Assembly (NCBI GenBank): GCA_964392085.1
Contig: CAYMOV010000092.1
Location: forward strand, 1 to 9,370
Direction: 5' to 3'
DNA length: 9,370 bases
From: CAYMOV01 sp964392085
GTDB lineage: Bacteria > Oederibacteriota > Muellerivitia > Muellerivitales > Muellerivitaceae
Shown: positions 1 to 6,251 of the stretch, piece by piece
Layout of the letters: each line of letters starts with the position of its first letter
Numbering within the stretch: position 1 is the stretch's first letter
The notes under the pieces: model-generated
The model's input: only the letters and a program-made list of their open reading frames with translations
Databases searched by the model: none
What the model was told of the DNA's origin: nothing
Translations under genes and position numbers: made by a program

Positions 1-567
1 TTGGCCGGCCTCCTGGTGGTGCTGGTGCTCCAATACCGAAACATCGAGATTTCCTTCAACCTGCTCTGGGGATTGGAGAAACACCGGAAGATCCCCGCCC
101 AGGCCCTCCGCGCGCTGGGGTACCTCCTCCTCGTTCCCACCGCCGTCTGGTCCTCCCTTCTCCTGAAGGGCCTGTTGGGGCACCTTCCGTTCCTCGAACC
201 CGGCTCCAACGCCTTCGCGCGGTTCATTTGGGGAACGGCCTATCCTTACGCCGTGGTGTCGCTCGCCCTGGCGTTCCTCTACCAATACATCCCCCATACG
301 AAAGTTTTCCCCCGGGCATCCCTGGGGGCGGGTTTCCTCACGGGCTTGGCGTTGGAATTGGGCCGCCACGTCTTCACCTTTTACGTCGTCCGCATCCTGC
401 ACCTCTCGAAGGTCTATGGGGCCCTGGGCGTGGTCCCCCTCGTGATGATTTGGCTTTACCTCTCCTGGGCGATCGTGCTGTTCGGGGCCGAGATGGCCCA
501 TGTGATCCAACATCTGGACAAACCCGAGGAGCGCCCCGGGCCGCCGAAGGTCGCCGCCCCCCGGTAG
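1..567 (+). CDS. BrkB/YihY-family inner-membrane protein, C-terminal part (5' truncated by window edge)
   Basis: This is the last 188 residues of a polytopic membrane protein of the YihY/BrkB family (once labelled ribonuclease BN). Family members are about 280-400 residues, so roughly the N-terminal half is missing. The TTG at base 1 is probably an internal leucine codon rather than a start. Family hallmarks visible are an early N-x-x-W-G segment (FNLLWG, about residues 20-25), several hydrophobic helices, a YIPHTKVFPRAS loop (about 97-108), and the C-terminal signature running from YGALGVVPL through IWLYLSW to LFGAEMAH (about 138-166), ending in a short Pro/Lys-rich hydrophilic tail. The biochemical role of this family is not settled; transport or envelope roles have been proposed. 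It faces the minus-strand genes across about 250 bp of non-coding sequence and has no obvious link to the NO genes. The family call is firm, the function is not. Confidence 0.9.
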   Translation: MAGLLVVLVLQYRNIEISFNLLWGLEKHRKIPAQALRALGYLLLVPTAVWSSLLLKGLLGHLPFLEPGSNAFARFIWGTAYPYAVVSLALAFLYQYIPHTKVFPRASLGAGFLTGLALELGRHVFTFYVVRILHLSKVYGALGVVPLVMIWLYLSWAIVLFGAEMAHVIQHLDKPEERPGPPKVAAPR

Positions 568-613
568 GGCTCGTCGGATTTAGAACCTCCAACTAAACCA
601 GGCAAGTCAAACA

Positions 614-745
614 TTTTCACCACAAAGATCACTACCCTTCAGCCATCGGCTGAGGGCGTAAACGAGGTCACAAAGCAAAGCAATGGATTTAACGGATTTA
701 AGCCAAAGGCCTTCTTAGTGAACTTGGTGATCTTGTTGGTTCAAA
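614..745. repeat. Intergenic repeat element, copy A (inverted ends made of 9-mers, internal hairpin)
   Basis: This 132-bp non-coding element has inverted ends. The right end, read on the minus strand, is TTTGAACC followed by three tandem 9-mers (714-722, 723-731, 732-740) of consensus N-Y-CAC-W-AAG. The left end (614-632) is TTTTCACCAC-AAAGATCAC, a diverged version of the same sequence. Just inside the left end, 635-656 can fold as a hairpin, CCCTTCAGCC-ATC-GGCTGAGGG. The block 635-671 matches 5951-5987 at 33 of 37 bases, which shows that the element is dispersed. No transposase or ORF lies inside. It resembles a MITE-like or REP-like intergenic repeat, but I cannot name a family. Confidence 0.75.
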
Positions 746-768
746 TAATTTTGTTGGCTGTTCAAAAA

Positions 769-794
769 AAAGCCGCCCGGGTCGGGGCGGCTTT
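769..794 (-). terminator. Rho-independent terminator for the zinc-finger gene (probably bidirectional)
   Basis: A perfect GC-rich stem, GCCGCCC (772-778) paired with GGGCGGC (785-791), is extended by three A-T pairs around a 6-nt loop. On the minus strand it is followed by a run of eight T residues, a textbook intrinsic terminator about 30 bp after the stop of the small minus-strand gene. On the plus strand the stem is followed by TTTATTAATT, so it may also stop transcripts from the BrkB-type gene about 200 bp upstream. Confidence 0.85.
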
Positions 795-824
795 ATTAAT
801 TCGACGTAAGATCAATCGAGGTCC

Positions 825-1001
825 TCAGCGGCACTCCGCGAGGACTTGGTGGGCTTCCAGGTAATGACGGCGAGCGAGGGGATCAAGCAGGTGGCAGTCC
901 GGACAGTCCTCGACGTGGGACTCGATCCAACGGAGGTCTTCCGTCGGCAATTCCTTCTTGAGATAGTTCCCGAAATTCCTGTGGACCTGTTGGCAATCCA
1001 A
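825..1001 (-). CDS. Small zf-HC2/ZAS-type zinc-binding protein (anti-sigma-factor-like)
   Basis: This predicted 58-residue protein begins MDCQQVHRNF and carries C3 plus an H29-x3-C33-x2-C36 motif (HVEDCPDC). That is the Cys...His-x3-Cys-x2-Cys zinc pattern of ZAS anti-sigma factors and zf-HC2 domains, followed by a basic tail with no membrane segment. I chose the TTG at 999-1001 because AAGGGGG sits 5 nt before it and because these domains typically start just before the first Cys. An upstream in-frame TTG at 1064 would add 21 residues but has no visible ribosome-binding site. Family members bind and hold an ECF sigma factor in a redox- or zinc-dependent way. No sigma factor gene is adjacent here, so it may be an orphan or simply a small zinc-finger protein. 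The terminator at 769-794 follows it. Confidence 0.6.
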   Translation of the reverse strand: MDCQQVHRNFGNYLKKELPTEDLRWIESHVEDCPDCHLLDPLARRHYLEAHQVLAECR

Positions 1002-1006
1002 AGGGA

Positions 1007-1013
1007 CCCCCTT
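1007..1013 (-). promoter_or_regulatory. Ribosome-binding site deciding the zinc-finger start
   Basis: Read on the minus strand this is AAGGGGG, 5 nt before the TTG at 1001. The longer alternative start at 1064 has no comparable purine-rich tract, so this site favours the 58-residue product. Confidence 0.5.
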
Positions 1014-1064
1014 CGCGATGAAAACGATTTCAAAGGACGATCGGAGTATATAACTTTCCGACAA

Positions 1065-1255
1065 AATTGGAATGGTTCGATCAATGAACGGTTATTTTTG
1101 ATGCGTTCAACTGGAACGTAATGGCGAATCCCGATATGTACCACAAGAGGATGGACGAAAACCCAATTTCATTTCTCGTTAAACCACAAATTCAATTCGA
1201 ATCAAAATGACACTAAGCCGATCCCACCTCCAGATCCCCGCAGGTTACGGGAGAC
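1065..1255. other. AT-rich intergenic spacer
   Basis: This spacer between two minus-strand genes is clearly richer in A+T than the flanking coding DNA. It contains a near-palindrome, TTCAATTCGAATCAA (1191-1205), and a TAAACCACAAATTC stretch that faintly resembles the ends of the intergenic repeat. I see no convincing promoter for the zinc-finger gene and no terminator for the RIC-like gene, so the two could be co-transcribed. Confidence 0.4.
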
Positions 1256-1954
1256 TCAACCCTGCTCCAGCCGGCGGAAAAGGATCCGGTCCTCGAGATA
1301 GGCGTGGGTCGCGAGGTCCAATTCCAATTCCCTAAGCGCCGCCAAGGTCCCTTCCGGCGCGCCGGACCCCGTCGGCGTCGACTTCAATTCCTCGAGCATG
1401 CGCCGAAGGTTCGTGAGCTCATCGCCTTTCGCGTTGTGCTCCCACCGGAGGATCTTAATCGGGTGCGCCATCCCCTTGGGTGTCAACGCGGCCTTGGCTC
1501 CCGTCCTTTGGAGATCCTCGGCCTCCAGGATCAGCGGGAAGAGGGTGGTTTCCTCCCGGGCCAAGTGGGCCTCCAGGTCGGCGGCGAGGTGGTGGTACCG
1601 TTCTTGGAGGGGCTGTACCCGATCGTGGCCCAATTCGTTTCCCTCGGCGTCCCAGAGGTTGTCCAGCCGGTTTAGGAGGGCGCGCGTGTACTCATGGTGG
1701 CGGAAGAGGAGGTGCCGGACCAGCTTCAGGAGGCTGCAGGCCTTCCAGGGCTCGGCGGTTTCGGCGAGGCTTCGGCCCAGGATGCGCTCCGCCAGGACCT
1801 CCTGGAAGAGGTCCCAGGACAGGCCCGTGGTGATCGCGGCCTCGGCGAGGGTGATGGGGGCGGTCGGGGGGATCCCCCAGGCCGCAAGGAACCTCCGCGC
1901 GTCCGGTTGGGCGCGCGCGACGTCGACCAAGATACGGTTCGGTGATAGGTCCAT
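1256..1954 (-). CDS. RIC/YtfE/ScdA-like di-iron protein lacking the N-terminal Cys-Cys motif
   Basis: The 232-residue product has the two-part layout of RIC (repair of iron centres) proteins, which restore Fe-S clusters damaged by NO or oxidants. An N-terminal ScdA_N/DUF1858-like helical domain (about 1-60) is followed by a hemerythrin-like four-helix domain. Probable iron ligands are H86/H87 (RHHEYTR), H110, H130-x3-E134 (HLAREE), H173 (RWEH) and H217-x3-E221 (HAYLE). The oddity is in the N-terminal domain. Where canonical RICs have a CCGG loop after the conserved Gly-Ile, this protein reads GIPPTAPITLAEAA, with no cysteine; C73 is its only Cys and lies outside that loop. It probably binds a di-iron site but cannot use the Cys pair. 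ATG at 1954 follows GGGGG. An upstream Crp-type site suggests NO or redox control. Assignment to the hemerythrin fold is firm, RIC activity is uncertain. Confidence 0.8.
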   Translation of the reverse strand: MDLSPNRILVDVARAQPDARRFLAAWGIPPTAPITLAEAAITTGLSWDLFQEVLAERILGRSLAETAEPWKACSLLKLVRHLLFRHHEYTRALLNRLDNLWDAEGNELGHDRVQPLQERYHHLAADLEAHLAREETTLFPLILEAEDLQRTGAKAALTPKGMAHPIKILRWEHNAKGDELTNLRRMLEELKSTPTGSGAPEGTLAALRELELDLATHAYLEDRILFRRLEQG

Positions 1955-2007
1955 CGGAAACCCCCGTCGTCAAACAGGATGGTTCAGATGGCAGCGGTCC
2001 TGGTTTT

Positions 2008-2049
2008 ATTGTCCCTCGGGGTTCCCATGGATACTGTGACGGGGCGCAG
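2008..2049 (-). promoter_or_regulatory. Predicted class II Crp/Fnr-type promoter for the Cys-less RIC gene
   Basis: On the minus strand, CTGCG-CCCC-GTCAC (2049 to 2036) has a perfect promoter-proximal GTCAC half-site and a degraded distal half. GACAAT (2013 to 2008) matches the -10 consensus at 4 of 6 positions. Centre-to-centre distance is 32 bp, placing the site at -41.5 from a start near 2001. The distal half-site is weak, and the call rests on the spacing shared with the three other promoters. On the plus strand the same palindrome lies 32 bp from CTTAAA (2072-2077), a poor -10 that could serve the divergent lipoprotein gene. Confidence 0.5.
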
Positions 2050-2240
2050 GAATGGCCCGAATGAGTTGTCCCTTAAACCGGGGGGGTAACCGCAATCCCT
2101 GAAACGTCCCGGCCCCCCAGGACGCCGGTGGTGGCGCAAAGCCATTCATAACGTCGCTTCGGAGCCCAAAGGAACCGCCCCAAACTTATTCACAACGCCG
2201 TCGATGACACTTTTCCCCGCAAATTCCCGTCCAATGGGCC

Positions 2241-3032
2241 ATGCGAAACAACTTCCTCTTTCCAGCGTTCCTCCTTTCCCTGACCTCCTTTCTCCTGTCG
2301 GGTTGCGCCACCCCGCGCCTCGCGGTGGACCTTCTGGACCACCCCGTCACGATCGACGGTGACCTCGGAGAATGGCAATCCTCGCTCCAGGAGTTCCCTG
2401 AACAGAAGGTCTGGATATCGGCGTCCGACGACGGCGAATTCCTCTACCTCGCCCTCCGCGTTTGGGACCGGGGCTATGTGCGACCCATATCCAAGGACGG
2501 ATTGGTGGTCTGGCTGGATCCCACCGGCAAGAAAAACAAGGACTTGGGGGTGATGTTCCCCGTCGGGCGGCGGGGCGCCCCGGATTCGGTGGACCTGCTC
2601 GACGCGGCGGGCCACGTGACCCGGACCACCACTGAGGCCTTGTCGGTCTACGGTTTCGCGGCCCAATACTCCAGCACCCAAGACGATACGCTCGACTATG
2701 AGCTCAAGATCCCGATCAAGCCCCAGGATGGGAACCCCTGCTATGTCGTCCCGGGGTCCCAACGGATCATCGGCCTGGGGTTGGAGGTTCCCGAGGCCGG
2801 CCAGGGGAAATCCGACAAGTGGGAAAAACAACCCGGTGGGTCGCGGGAAGCCGGCGGGATCGACGAGGACGCCCGGGCGGCCTCTGAGGGCGGCATGCGC
2901 CACCACGGCGGCATGGGCGGGCGCGGCGGCGGACGGGAGAAGGGCGGGGAGGGGGAGGGCGGCGACGAGGACGCGCATTACCTCAAGGCTTGGTTCCAGT
3001 TGCGCTTGGCCCCACCGGGGCCCTCCAACTGA
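2241..3032 (+). CDS. Lipoprotein with CBM9/DOMON-like domain and Gly/His-rich insert
   Basis: The 263-residue product begins with a type II signal peptide: MRNN, a hydrophobic core, and the lipobox LSGC with the lipidated Cys at position 22. Residues about 30-185 look like a family 9 carbohydrate-binding/DOMON-type beta-sandwich. The signs are VTIDGDLGEWQ (36-46), ISASDDGEFLYLALRVWDR (59-77), VVWLDPTGKKNKDLG (89-103) and the IPI strand (157-159). This fold can bind sugars or haem; nothing here decides the ligand. Residues about 215-245 are a low-complexity stretch rich in Gly, with a paired His (HHGGM) and acidic and basic residues, before a final strand (YLKAWFQLRLA) that probably completes the sandwich. 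The gene stands alone, divergent from the RIC-like gene, and its Shine-Dalgarno is weak (AATGGGCC before ATG). Membrane-anchored exposure to the periplasm is likely; the function is unknown. Confidence 0.75.
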   Translation: MRNNFLFPAFLLSLTSFLLSGCATPRLAVDLLDHPVTIDGDLGEWQSSLQEFPEQKVWISASDDGEFLYLALRVWDRGYVRPISKDGLVVWLDPTGKKNKDLGVMFPVGRRGAPDSVDLLDAAGHVTRTTTEALSVYGFAAQYSSTQDDTLDYELKIPIKPQDGNPCYVVPGSQRIIGLGLEVPEAGQGKSDKWEKQPGGSREAGGIDEDARAASEGGMRHHGGMGGRGGGREKGGEGEGGDEDAHYLKAWFQLRLAPPGPSN

Positions 3033-3198
3033 ACGGCCCGATCACTTCGCCCTCTTCCTCCAACGGGATGCCGGAAAAATAAGCTGGTCTCTTCTTTTTT
3101 GGGCTTTGTCCAAAGCCTTCTCGACCTGGCCGAATGGTGTCCGTCGGCCAACGGCGACCGCAGGATTACGCGAACCCTTTTCAGCGGGCCCCCTCCAT
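3033..3198. other. Convergent intergenic region
   Basis: This gap lies between the 3' ends of the lipoprotein and cupin genes. It contains a short perfect hairpin, GGCTTT-GTCC-AAAGCC (3102-3117), preceded by a T run on the plus strand but without a T tract after the stem on either strand, so it is not a good intrinsic terminator. No ORF with coding character was seen. Confidence 0.4.
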
Positions 3199-3549
3199 TC
3201 AAGCCTTGATCATAGTCAACAACATCTTCATCGGGACGGGCGCCGTGACCGAATGGGGGACGCCGGCCGGCATGAGCGCGCTTTCGCCCGCCTTCACCTC
3301 CAGGGCCTTACCGCCCACGGTCAACCCGGCTGAACCCTCCAGGACCTGCACCAGGGCGTGGTAGGGCGCCTGGTGCTCGCTCAAGGCCTGTCCTTGGTCG
3401 AAACTGAACAGGGTGAGGGAGCCGTTCAGGCTCTTCACCAGGACCCGGCTCACGATGGAGCCCTCCGCGTTTTGGATCAGGCCCGGCAACCCCACCGCCA
3501 CCCCCGGCTCCAGCCCCTTGCGGATTCCCCCCGGTTTCAAGCCTTCCAT
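3199..3549 (-). CDS. Small single-domain cupin protein, downstream of norZ
   Basis: The 116-residue single-domain beta-barrel has recognisable cupin motifs. Motif 1 runs from G53 through H59, H64 and E71 to G72 (SEHQAPYHALVQVLEG). Motif 2 is G88-E-S-x3-P94-A-G96-x2-H99 (GESALMPAGVPHS). H59, H64, E71 and H99 are the likely metal ligands, although the usual tight H-x-H pair is spread to H-x4-H. Small cupins of this type often sit beside oxygen- or NO-handling genes; their activity is usually unassigned. The ATG at 3549 is preceded by AAGGGGGGG. Only 39 bp separates it from the norZ stop, with no terminator or promoter seen between, so it is very probably the second gene of a norZ-cupin operon and shares the norZ promoter. 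Role in NO metabolism is inferred from position only. Confidence 0.8.
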   Translation of the reverse strand: MEGLKPGGIRKGLEPGVAVGLPGLIQNAEGSIVSRVLVKSLNGSLTLFSFDQGQALSEHQAPYHALVQVLEGSAGLTVGGKALEVKAGESALMPAGVPHSVTAPVPMKMLLTMIKA

Positions 3550-3588
3550 TGCCCCCCCTTGTTTCTTTCGGTCCGACTACCGGAACCC

Positions 3589-5835
3589 TCAGGCGTTCGG
3601 CTCGCGCAGGTTGAACATGCCCCGCACCGTGAAGTACAGCATGGGCAGGACGCCTCCCACCACGAACGTCAGGTCCCCGATCACCCGGCACCAGGTAAGG
3701 GCCTGCACGATCGGACGGTTCCAGAAGGAAACGTCCCGGGCGGCCCAGTAGCCCTGGGTATAGCTGGTCACCATCTCCATGATCCCCACCGGGAAGATGT
3801 CGAGGGCCAGCATGAGGGCCAGCCCGATTTGGAGCGACCAGAAGGACACCTTCAGGATCCTGTTGGACCAGGCCTCCTCCTTGACCGTGAACCGAAGCAC
3901 GAACAACAGCGCCGCGAGGGCCAGGTTGCCATAGACGCCCATCAGGGCCGCGTGGCCGTGGTTGGGCGTCAGGTAGGTGGCGTGCTCGTAATAGCTCACG
4001 ATGGGCAGGTTGATGAGGAAGCCGAACACCCCGGCCCCCACGAAGTTCCAGACCCCCACCGCCACGAGGAACATCACGGCCCAGTAGTGGGCGAAGTGCC
4101 CGTCCTTCTCCTGGGTACCCGCCTCGTCCCTCCGGAGCTTGGAGAAGTCGTAGGCCTCCAGGGTCAGGAGCAGCAGCGGCACCACCTCCATGGCCGAGAA
4201 GAAGGCCCCGAGCGCCAGGTTGATGGCGGGCTGGGCGGTCCAGTAATAGTGGTGGCCCGTGCCGATGATGCCGGACCCCAGGTAAAGGATGATGTCGAGG
4301 TACACCACCCGCTCGGCGGTCTTGGATTTCACGAGTCCCAGGATCGTGAAGAAGTACGCCACCACCACCGTGGTGAACAGCTCGAAGAAACCCTCCACCC
4401 ACAGGTGCACCACCCACCAGCGCCAGAAGTCCGCGATGGCGAAGTTCGTGCGGGGCGTGTACATCATCCCGAAGGAGAACATGAGCGGGATCGCCACGAT
4501 GGCGTACACCAGTACGTAGGTCATGCTGCCCTTATCCCTGCCCTTCAGCTTGCCCCAGACCGCCCGCAGGACCAGGACGGCCCAGAGGCCCATGCCCACC
4601 GTCAGGAGCGCCTGCCAGAGGCGGCCCAGTTCCAGGTATTCCCAACCCTGGTGCCCGAGCCAAAACCAGGCGTCGCCCAACCGGTTCTTGATGCCCAGGT
4701 ACTCGCCCACGATGGACCCCACGGCCACCAGCACCACGGCGCCGAAGAGGATGTTCACGCCGAGGGCCTGGCCCTTGGGTTCCTCGCCGCCGATGAAGGG
4801 CGCGATGAACAGCCCGGCCGCCAGCCAGGCCGTGGCGATCCAGAAAATCGAAAGTTGAAGGTGCCAGGTGCGGGTGATGGTGGTGGGTAGGATGGACCGG
4901 ATGTCGAAGCCGTAGAACCCCGTGGCCTCGACGAAGTAGTGGGCCGTCAGGACCCCCATGAGGGTCTGGAAAGTGAAGAGGGCCGCCACCACCAACAGGT
5001 ACTTCGACACCGCCACCTGGCTGGGCGTCAACTTGAAGCCTGACAGGGGGATGCTCTTCGTCTCCGGGGGGCCGTCGCCGGCCCAACCCATATAGTCGAA
5101 CCGGCCGAAGAACATCAGTACGATGGCCATGCCGCCCAAAAGGGAGATGAGGGACAGCGCGCTCCAGAGCCAAACCGCTTTGGTCGGCCGGTTGCCCGCC
5201 GGTTCCTCCGGGGGCCAATTATTGGTGTAGCTGTAGTCCTTGCCGGGCCGCTCGGCCGAGGCGGACCAGGCCGTCCAGGCGAAGAAGGTCGTGAGCTTGT
5301 CCACGTCCTGGGCCGACTGGATGTAGTTGGCGGGCAGGACGCCCTTCCCCGCCATGAACATCTCACGGTAGGAATCCGCCAGGGGACGGTAGGACGCCGC
5401 CTGGTCGGCGGTCAGGGTAAGGGTTTTCGCGCCCGGGTCGTACCGGTTGGCCTTGGCGTCGACCGCCACGGCCCGGTCGATCCCGGCCTGCTGGGCCTGG
5501 GTCAATTGGGCGTAAGGGGCGTGGAAGTCCGAGACCGCGCGGGTCTCGCGCTGGAGCAGGCAGGACCGGTGCAGGTAGTCCGAGGTGAAGTCGGGGCCGC
5601 GGTAGGCGCCGTGGCCGAAGACGGACCCGTAGTCCATCAGGCCGTACTTCTGGAAGACCGCCTGGCCCGCCAGGATGTCCTCACCCGTATAGAGGACCGC
5701 GCCGGAGGCGTCCAACACCTTGTCGGGGATGGGAGGGGCGCCCTTATAGACGTTGTGACCCATGAACATCAGCACCGATAAACCGACGATCAACACCAGG
5801 ACGGCGCCGTGGCGCCAAGCCTTGGAGATCTCCAT
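3589..5835 (-). CDS. norZ: Quinol-dependent nitric oxide reductase (qNor), single-subunit
   Basis: This 748-residue haem-copper oxidase superfamily protein reduces 2 NO to N2O at the inner membrane using quinol. Length and architecture fit qNor: one N-terminal helix (about 10-26), a periplasmic hydrophilic domain (about 30-220, with GEDILAGQAVFQKYG), then a NorB-like core of about 12-13 helices. There is no CxxCH, so no haem c. Active-site residues are all present: H325 (WHLQ, low-spin haem b), H477-x3-E481 and E485 (HLWVEGFFE), H528-H529 (GTGHHYYW, Fe-B ligands), E550 (equivalent to NorB Glu280) and H626/H628 (NHGH, haem ligands). The intact Fe-B histidines argue against an NO dismutase. ATG at 5835 follows a strong GGGAGGAAAT site. 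The gene is first in an operon with the cupin and has a predicted class II Crp/Fnr promoter upstream. Identification is very secure. Confidence 0.96.
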   Translation of the reverse strand: MEISKAWRHGAVLVLIVGLSVLMFMGHNVYKGAPPIPDKVLDASGAVLYTGEDILAGQAVFQKYGLMDYGSVFGHGAYRGPDFTSDYLHRSCLLQRETRAVSDFHAPYAQLTQAQQAGIDRAVAVDAKANRYDPGAKTLTLTADQAASYRPLADSYREMFMAGKGVLPANYIQSAQDVDKLTTFFAWTAWSASAERPGKDYSYTNNWPPEEPAGNRPTKAVWLWSALSLISLLGGMAIVLMFFGRFDYMGWAGDGPPETKSIPLSGFKLTPSQVAVSKYLLVVAALFTFQTLMGVLTAHYFVEATGFYGFDIRSILPTTITRTWHLQLSIFWIATAWLAAGLFIAPFIGGEEPKGQALGVNILFGAVVLVAVGSIVGEYLGIKNRLGDAWFWLGHQGWEYLELGRLWQALLTVGMGLWAVLVLRAVWGKLKGRDKGSMTYVLVYAIVAIPLMFSFGMMYTPRTNFAIADFWRWWVVHLWVEGFFELFTTVVVAYFFTILGLVKSKTAERVVYLDIILYLGSGIIGTGHHYYWTAQPAINLALGAFFSAMEVVPLLLLTLEAYDFSKLRRDEAGTQEKDGHFAHYWAVMFLVAVGVWNFVGAGVFGFLINLPIVSYYEHATYLTPNHGHAALMGVYGNLALAALLFVLRFTVKEEAWSNRILKVSFWSLQIGLALMLALDIFPVGIMEMVTSYTQGYWAARDVSFWNRPIVQALTWCRVIGDLTFVVGGVLPMLYFTVRGMFNLREPNA

Positions 5836-5871
5836 GATTTCCTCCCGAATTCAGACCTTCCCGACGTCCGG

Positions 5872-5915
5872 ACTATCGCACCGTGGCAGTTCCGGCGCAG
5901 TAACCTAAGTCACGG
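5872..5915 (-). promoter_or_regulatory. Predicted class II Crp/Fnr-type promoter of norZ
   Basis: On the minus strand 5915 to 5898 reads CCGTGACTTAGGTTACTG, the best-formed palindrome in the window (GTGAC-TTAG-GTTAC). GATAGT (5877 to 5872) matches the -10 consensus at 4 of 6 positions. The centres are 32 bp apart, giving a site at -41.5 and a predicted start near 5865, about 30 nt before the ATG. No -35 element is recognisable, as expected for an activator-dependent promoter. Confidence 0.7.
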
Positions 5916-5938
5916 AAAAAGCGTAAAAACAGCAGCCA

Positions 5939-5987
5939 TTTTCACCACCACCCGTCAGCCTTCGGCTGAGGGCGTGAACGAGTTCAC
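5939..5987. repeat. Intergenic repeat, copy B (partial), with UUCG-capped hairpin
   Basis: This copy begins TTTTCACCAC like the copy at 614, then matches it at 33 of 37 bases through 5951-5987. Between these blocks it is exactly 9 nt shorter, the length of one repeat unit. The hairpin CCCGTCAGCC-TTC-GGCTGAGGG (5951-5972) can close with a C-UUCG-G tetraloop. There is no T tract, so it is not an intrinsic terminator. The right half of the element is not recognisable. Confidence 0.65.
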
Positions 5988-6037
5988 CATGAACTCCAAG
6001 AAGCCTTATGGGTACAGCAAAACCAAAGCCCAGCCCT

Positions 6038-6192
6038 TTTGAACCCCTAAGATCACAAAGCAAGCTTCAAACCTCGGCTAATTAATCCCAATAACATCCG
6101 AAACACCACGGTCGTTCCGGCTTCATTTGTACCCATCAACCTTAACTTGTCTTATGCCGTCTTAGTGACCTTTGTGAACTTAGTGGTTCAAA
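6038..6192. repeat. Inverted-repeat element, copy C (about 155 bp)
   Basis: The first 23 bases (6038-6060) and the reverse complement of the last 23 (6170-6192) agree at 21 positions. Both begin TTTGAACC and continue into 9-mers of the form N-Y-CAC-W-AAG. The right end has three such units in tandem (6161-6169, 6170-6178, 6179-6187, read on the minus strand). The interior is non-coding and AT-rich. Structure suggests a non-autonomous mobile or dispersed repeat related to the element at 614-745. No clear target-site duplication was seen. Confidence 0.75.
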
Positions 6193-6207
6193 TATCAGTG
6201 TCCACGG

Positions 6208-6251
6208 CCGTGCGTTGGGTCACTGTCGGGTTCCCCGCTCCCCGGTATCCT
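6208..6251 (+). promoter_or_regulatory. Predicted class II Crp/Fnr-type promoter of the radical SAM gene
   Basis: CCGTGCGTTGGGTCACTG (6208-6225) matches the norZ site at 14 of 18 positions and has a perfect proximal GTCAC half-site. TATCCT (6246-6251) is a 4-of-6 match to the -10 consensus. The centres are 32 bp apart, giving a predicted start near 6258 and a leader of about 30 nt. The site begins 16 bp after the end of the repeat element. Confidence 0.65.

Noticed and set aside
1045..1084. Sigma70-type promoter for the zinc-finger gene (TATACT with upstream TTGATC, minus strand)
   Set aside because: The two hexamers are 28 bp apart, far from the usual 16-18 bp, and no other good pair was found.
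812..1144. Alternative minus-strand frame of 110 codons over the zinc-finger gene
   Set aside because: It lacks the conserved H-x3-C-x2-C pattern, which belongs to the other frame, and shows a Ser/Arg-rich shadow composition.
3102..3117. Hairpin GGCTTT-GTCC-AAAGCC as a terminator between the lipoprotein and cupin genes
   Set aside because: The stem is short and AT-containing, and neither strand has a T tract after it. The only T run precedes the stem on the plus strand.
3358..4890. Long plus-strand open frame (510 codons) opposite norZ
   Set aside because: Its composition is His/Pro/Glu/Gln/Arg-rich, as expected from the complement of a GC-rich membrane-protein gene. It has no recognisable domain, and the minus-strand frame is an unmistakable qNor.
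3589..5835. NO dismutase (Nod) instead of NO reductase
   Set aside because: Nod proteins are qNor-like but alter active-site residues, including a Fe-B histidine. Here both H528 and H529, H477, E481, E485 and E550 are intact.
5809..6042. Plus-strand open frame of 77 codons across the norZ promoter and repeat
   Set aside because: It runs through the norZ start, its promoter and the repeat hairpin, has no ribosome-binding site and no coding character.
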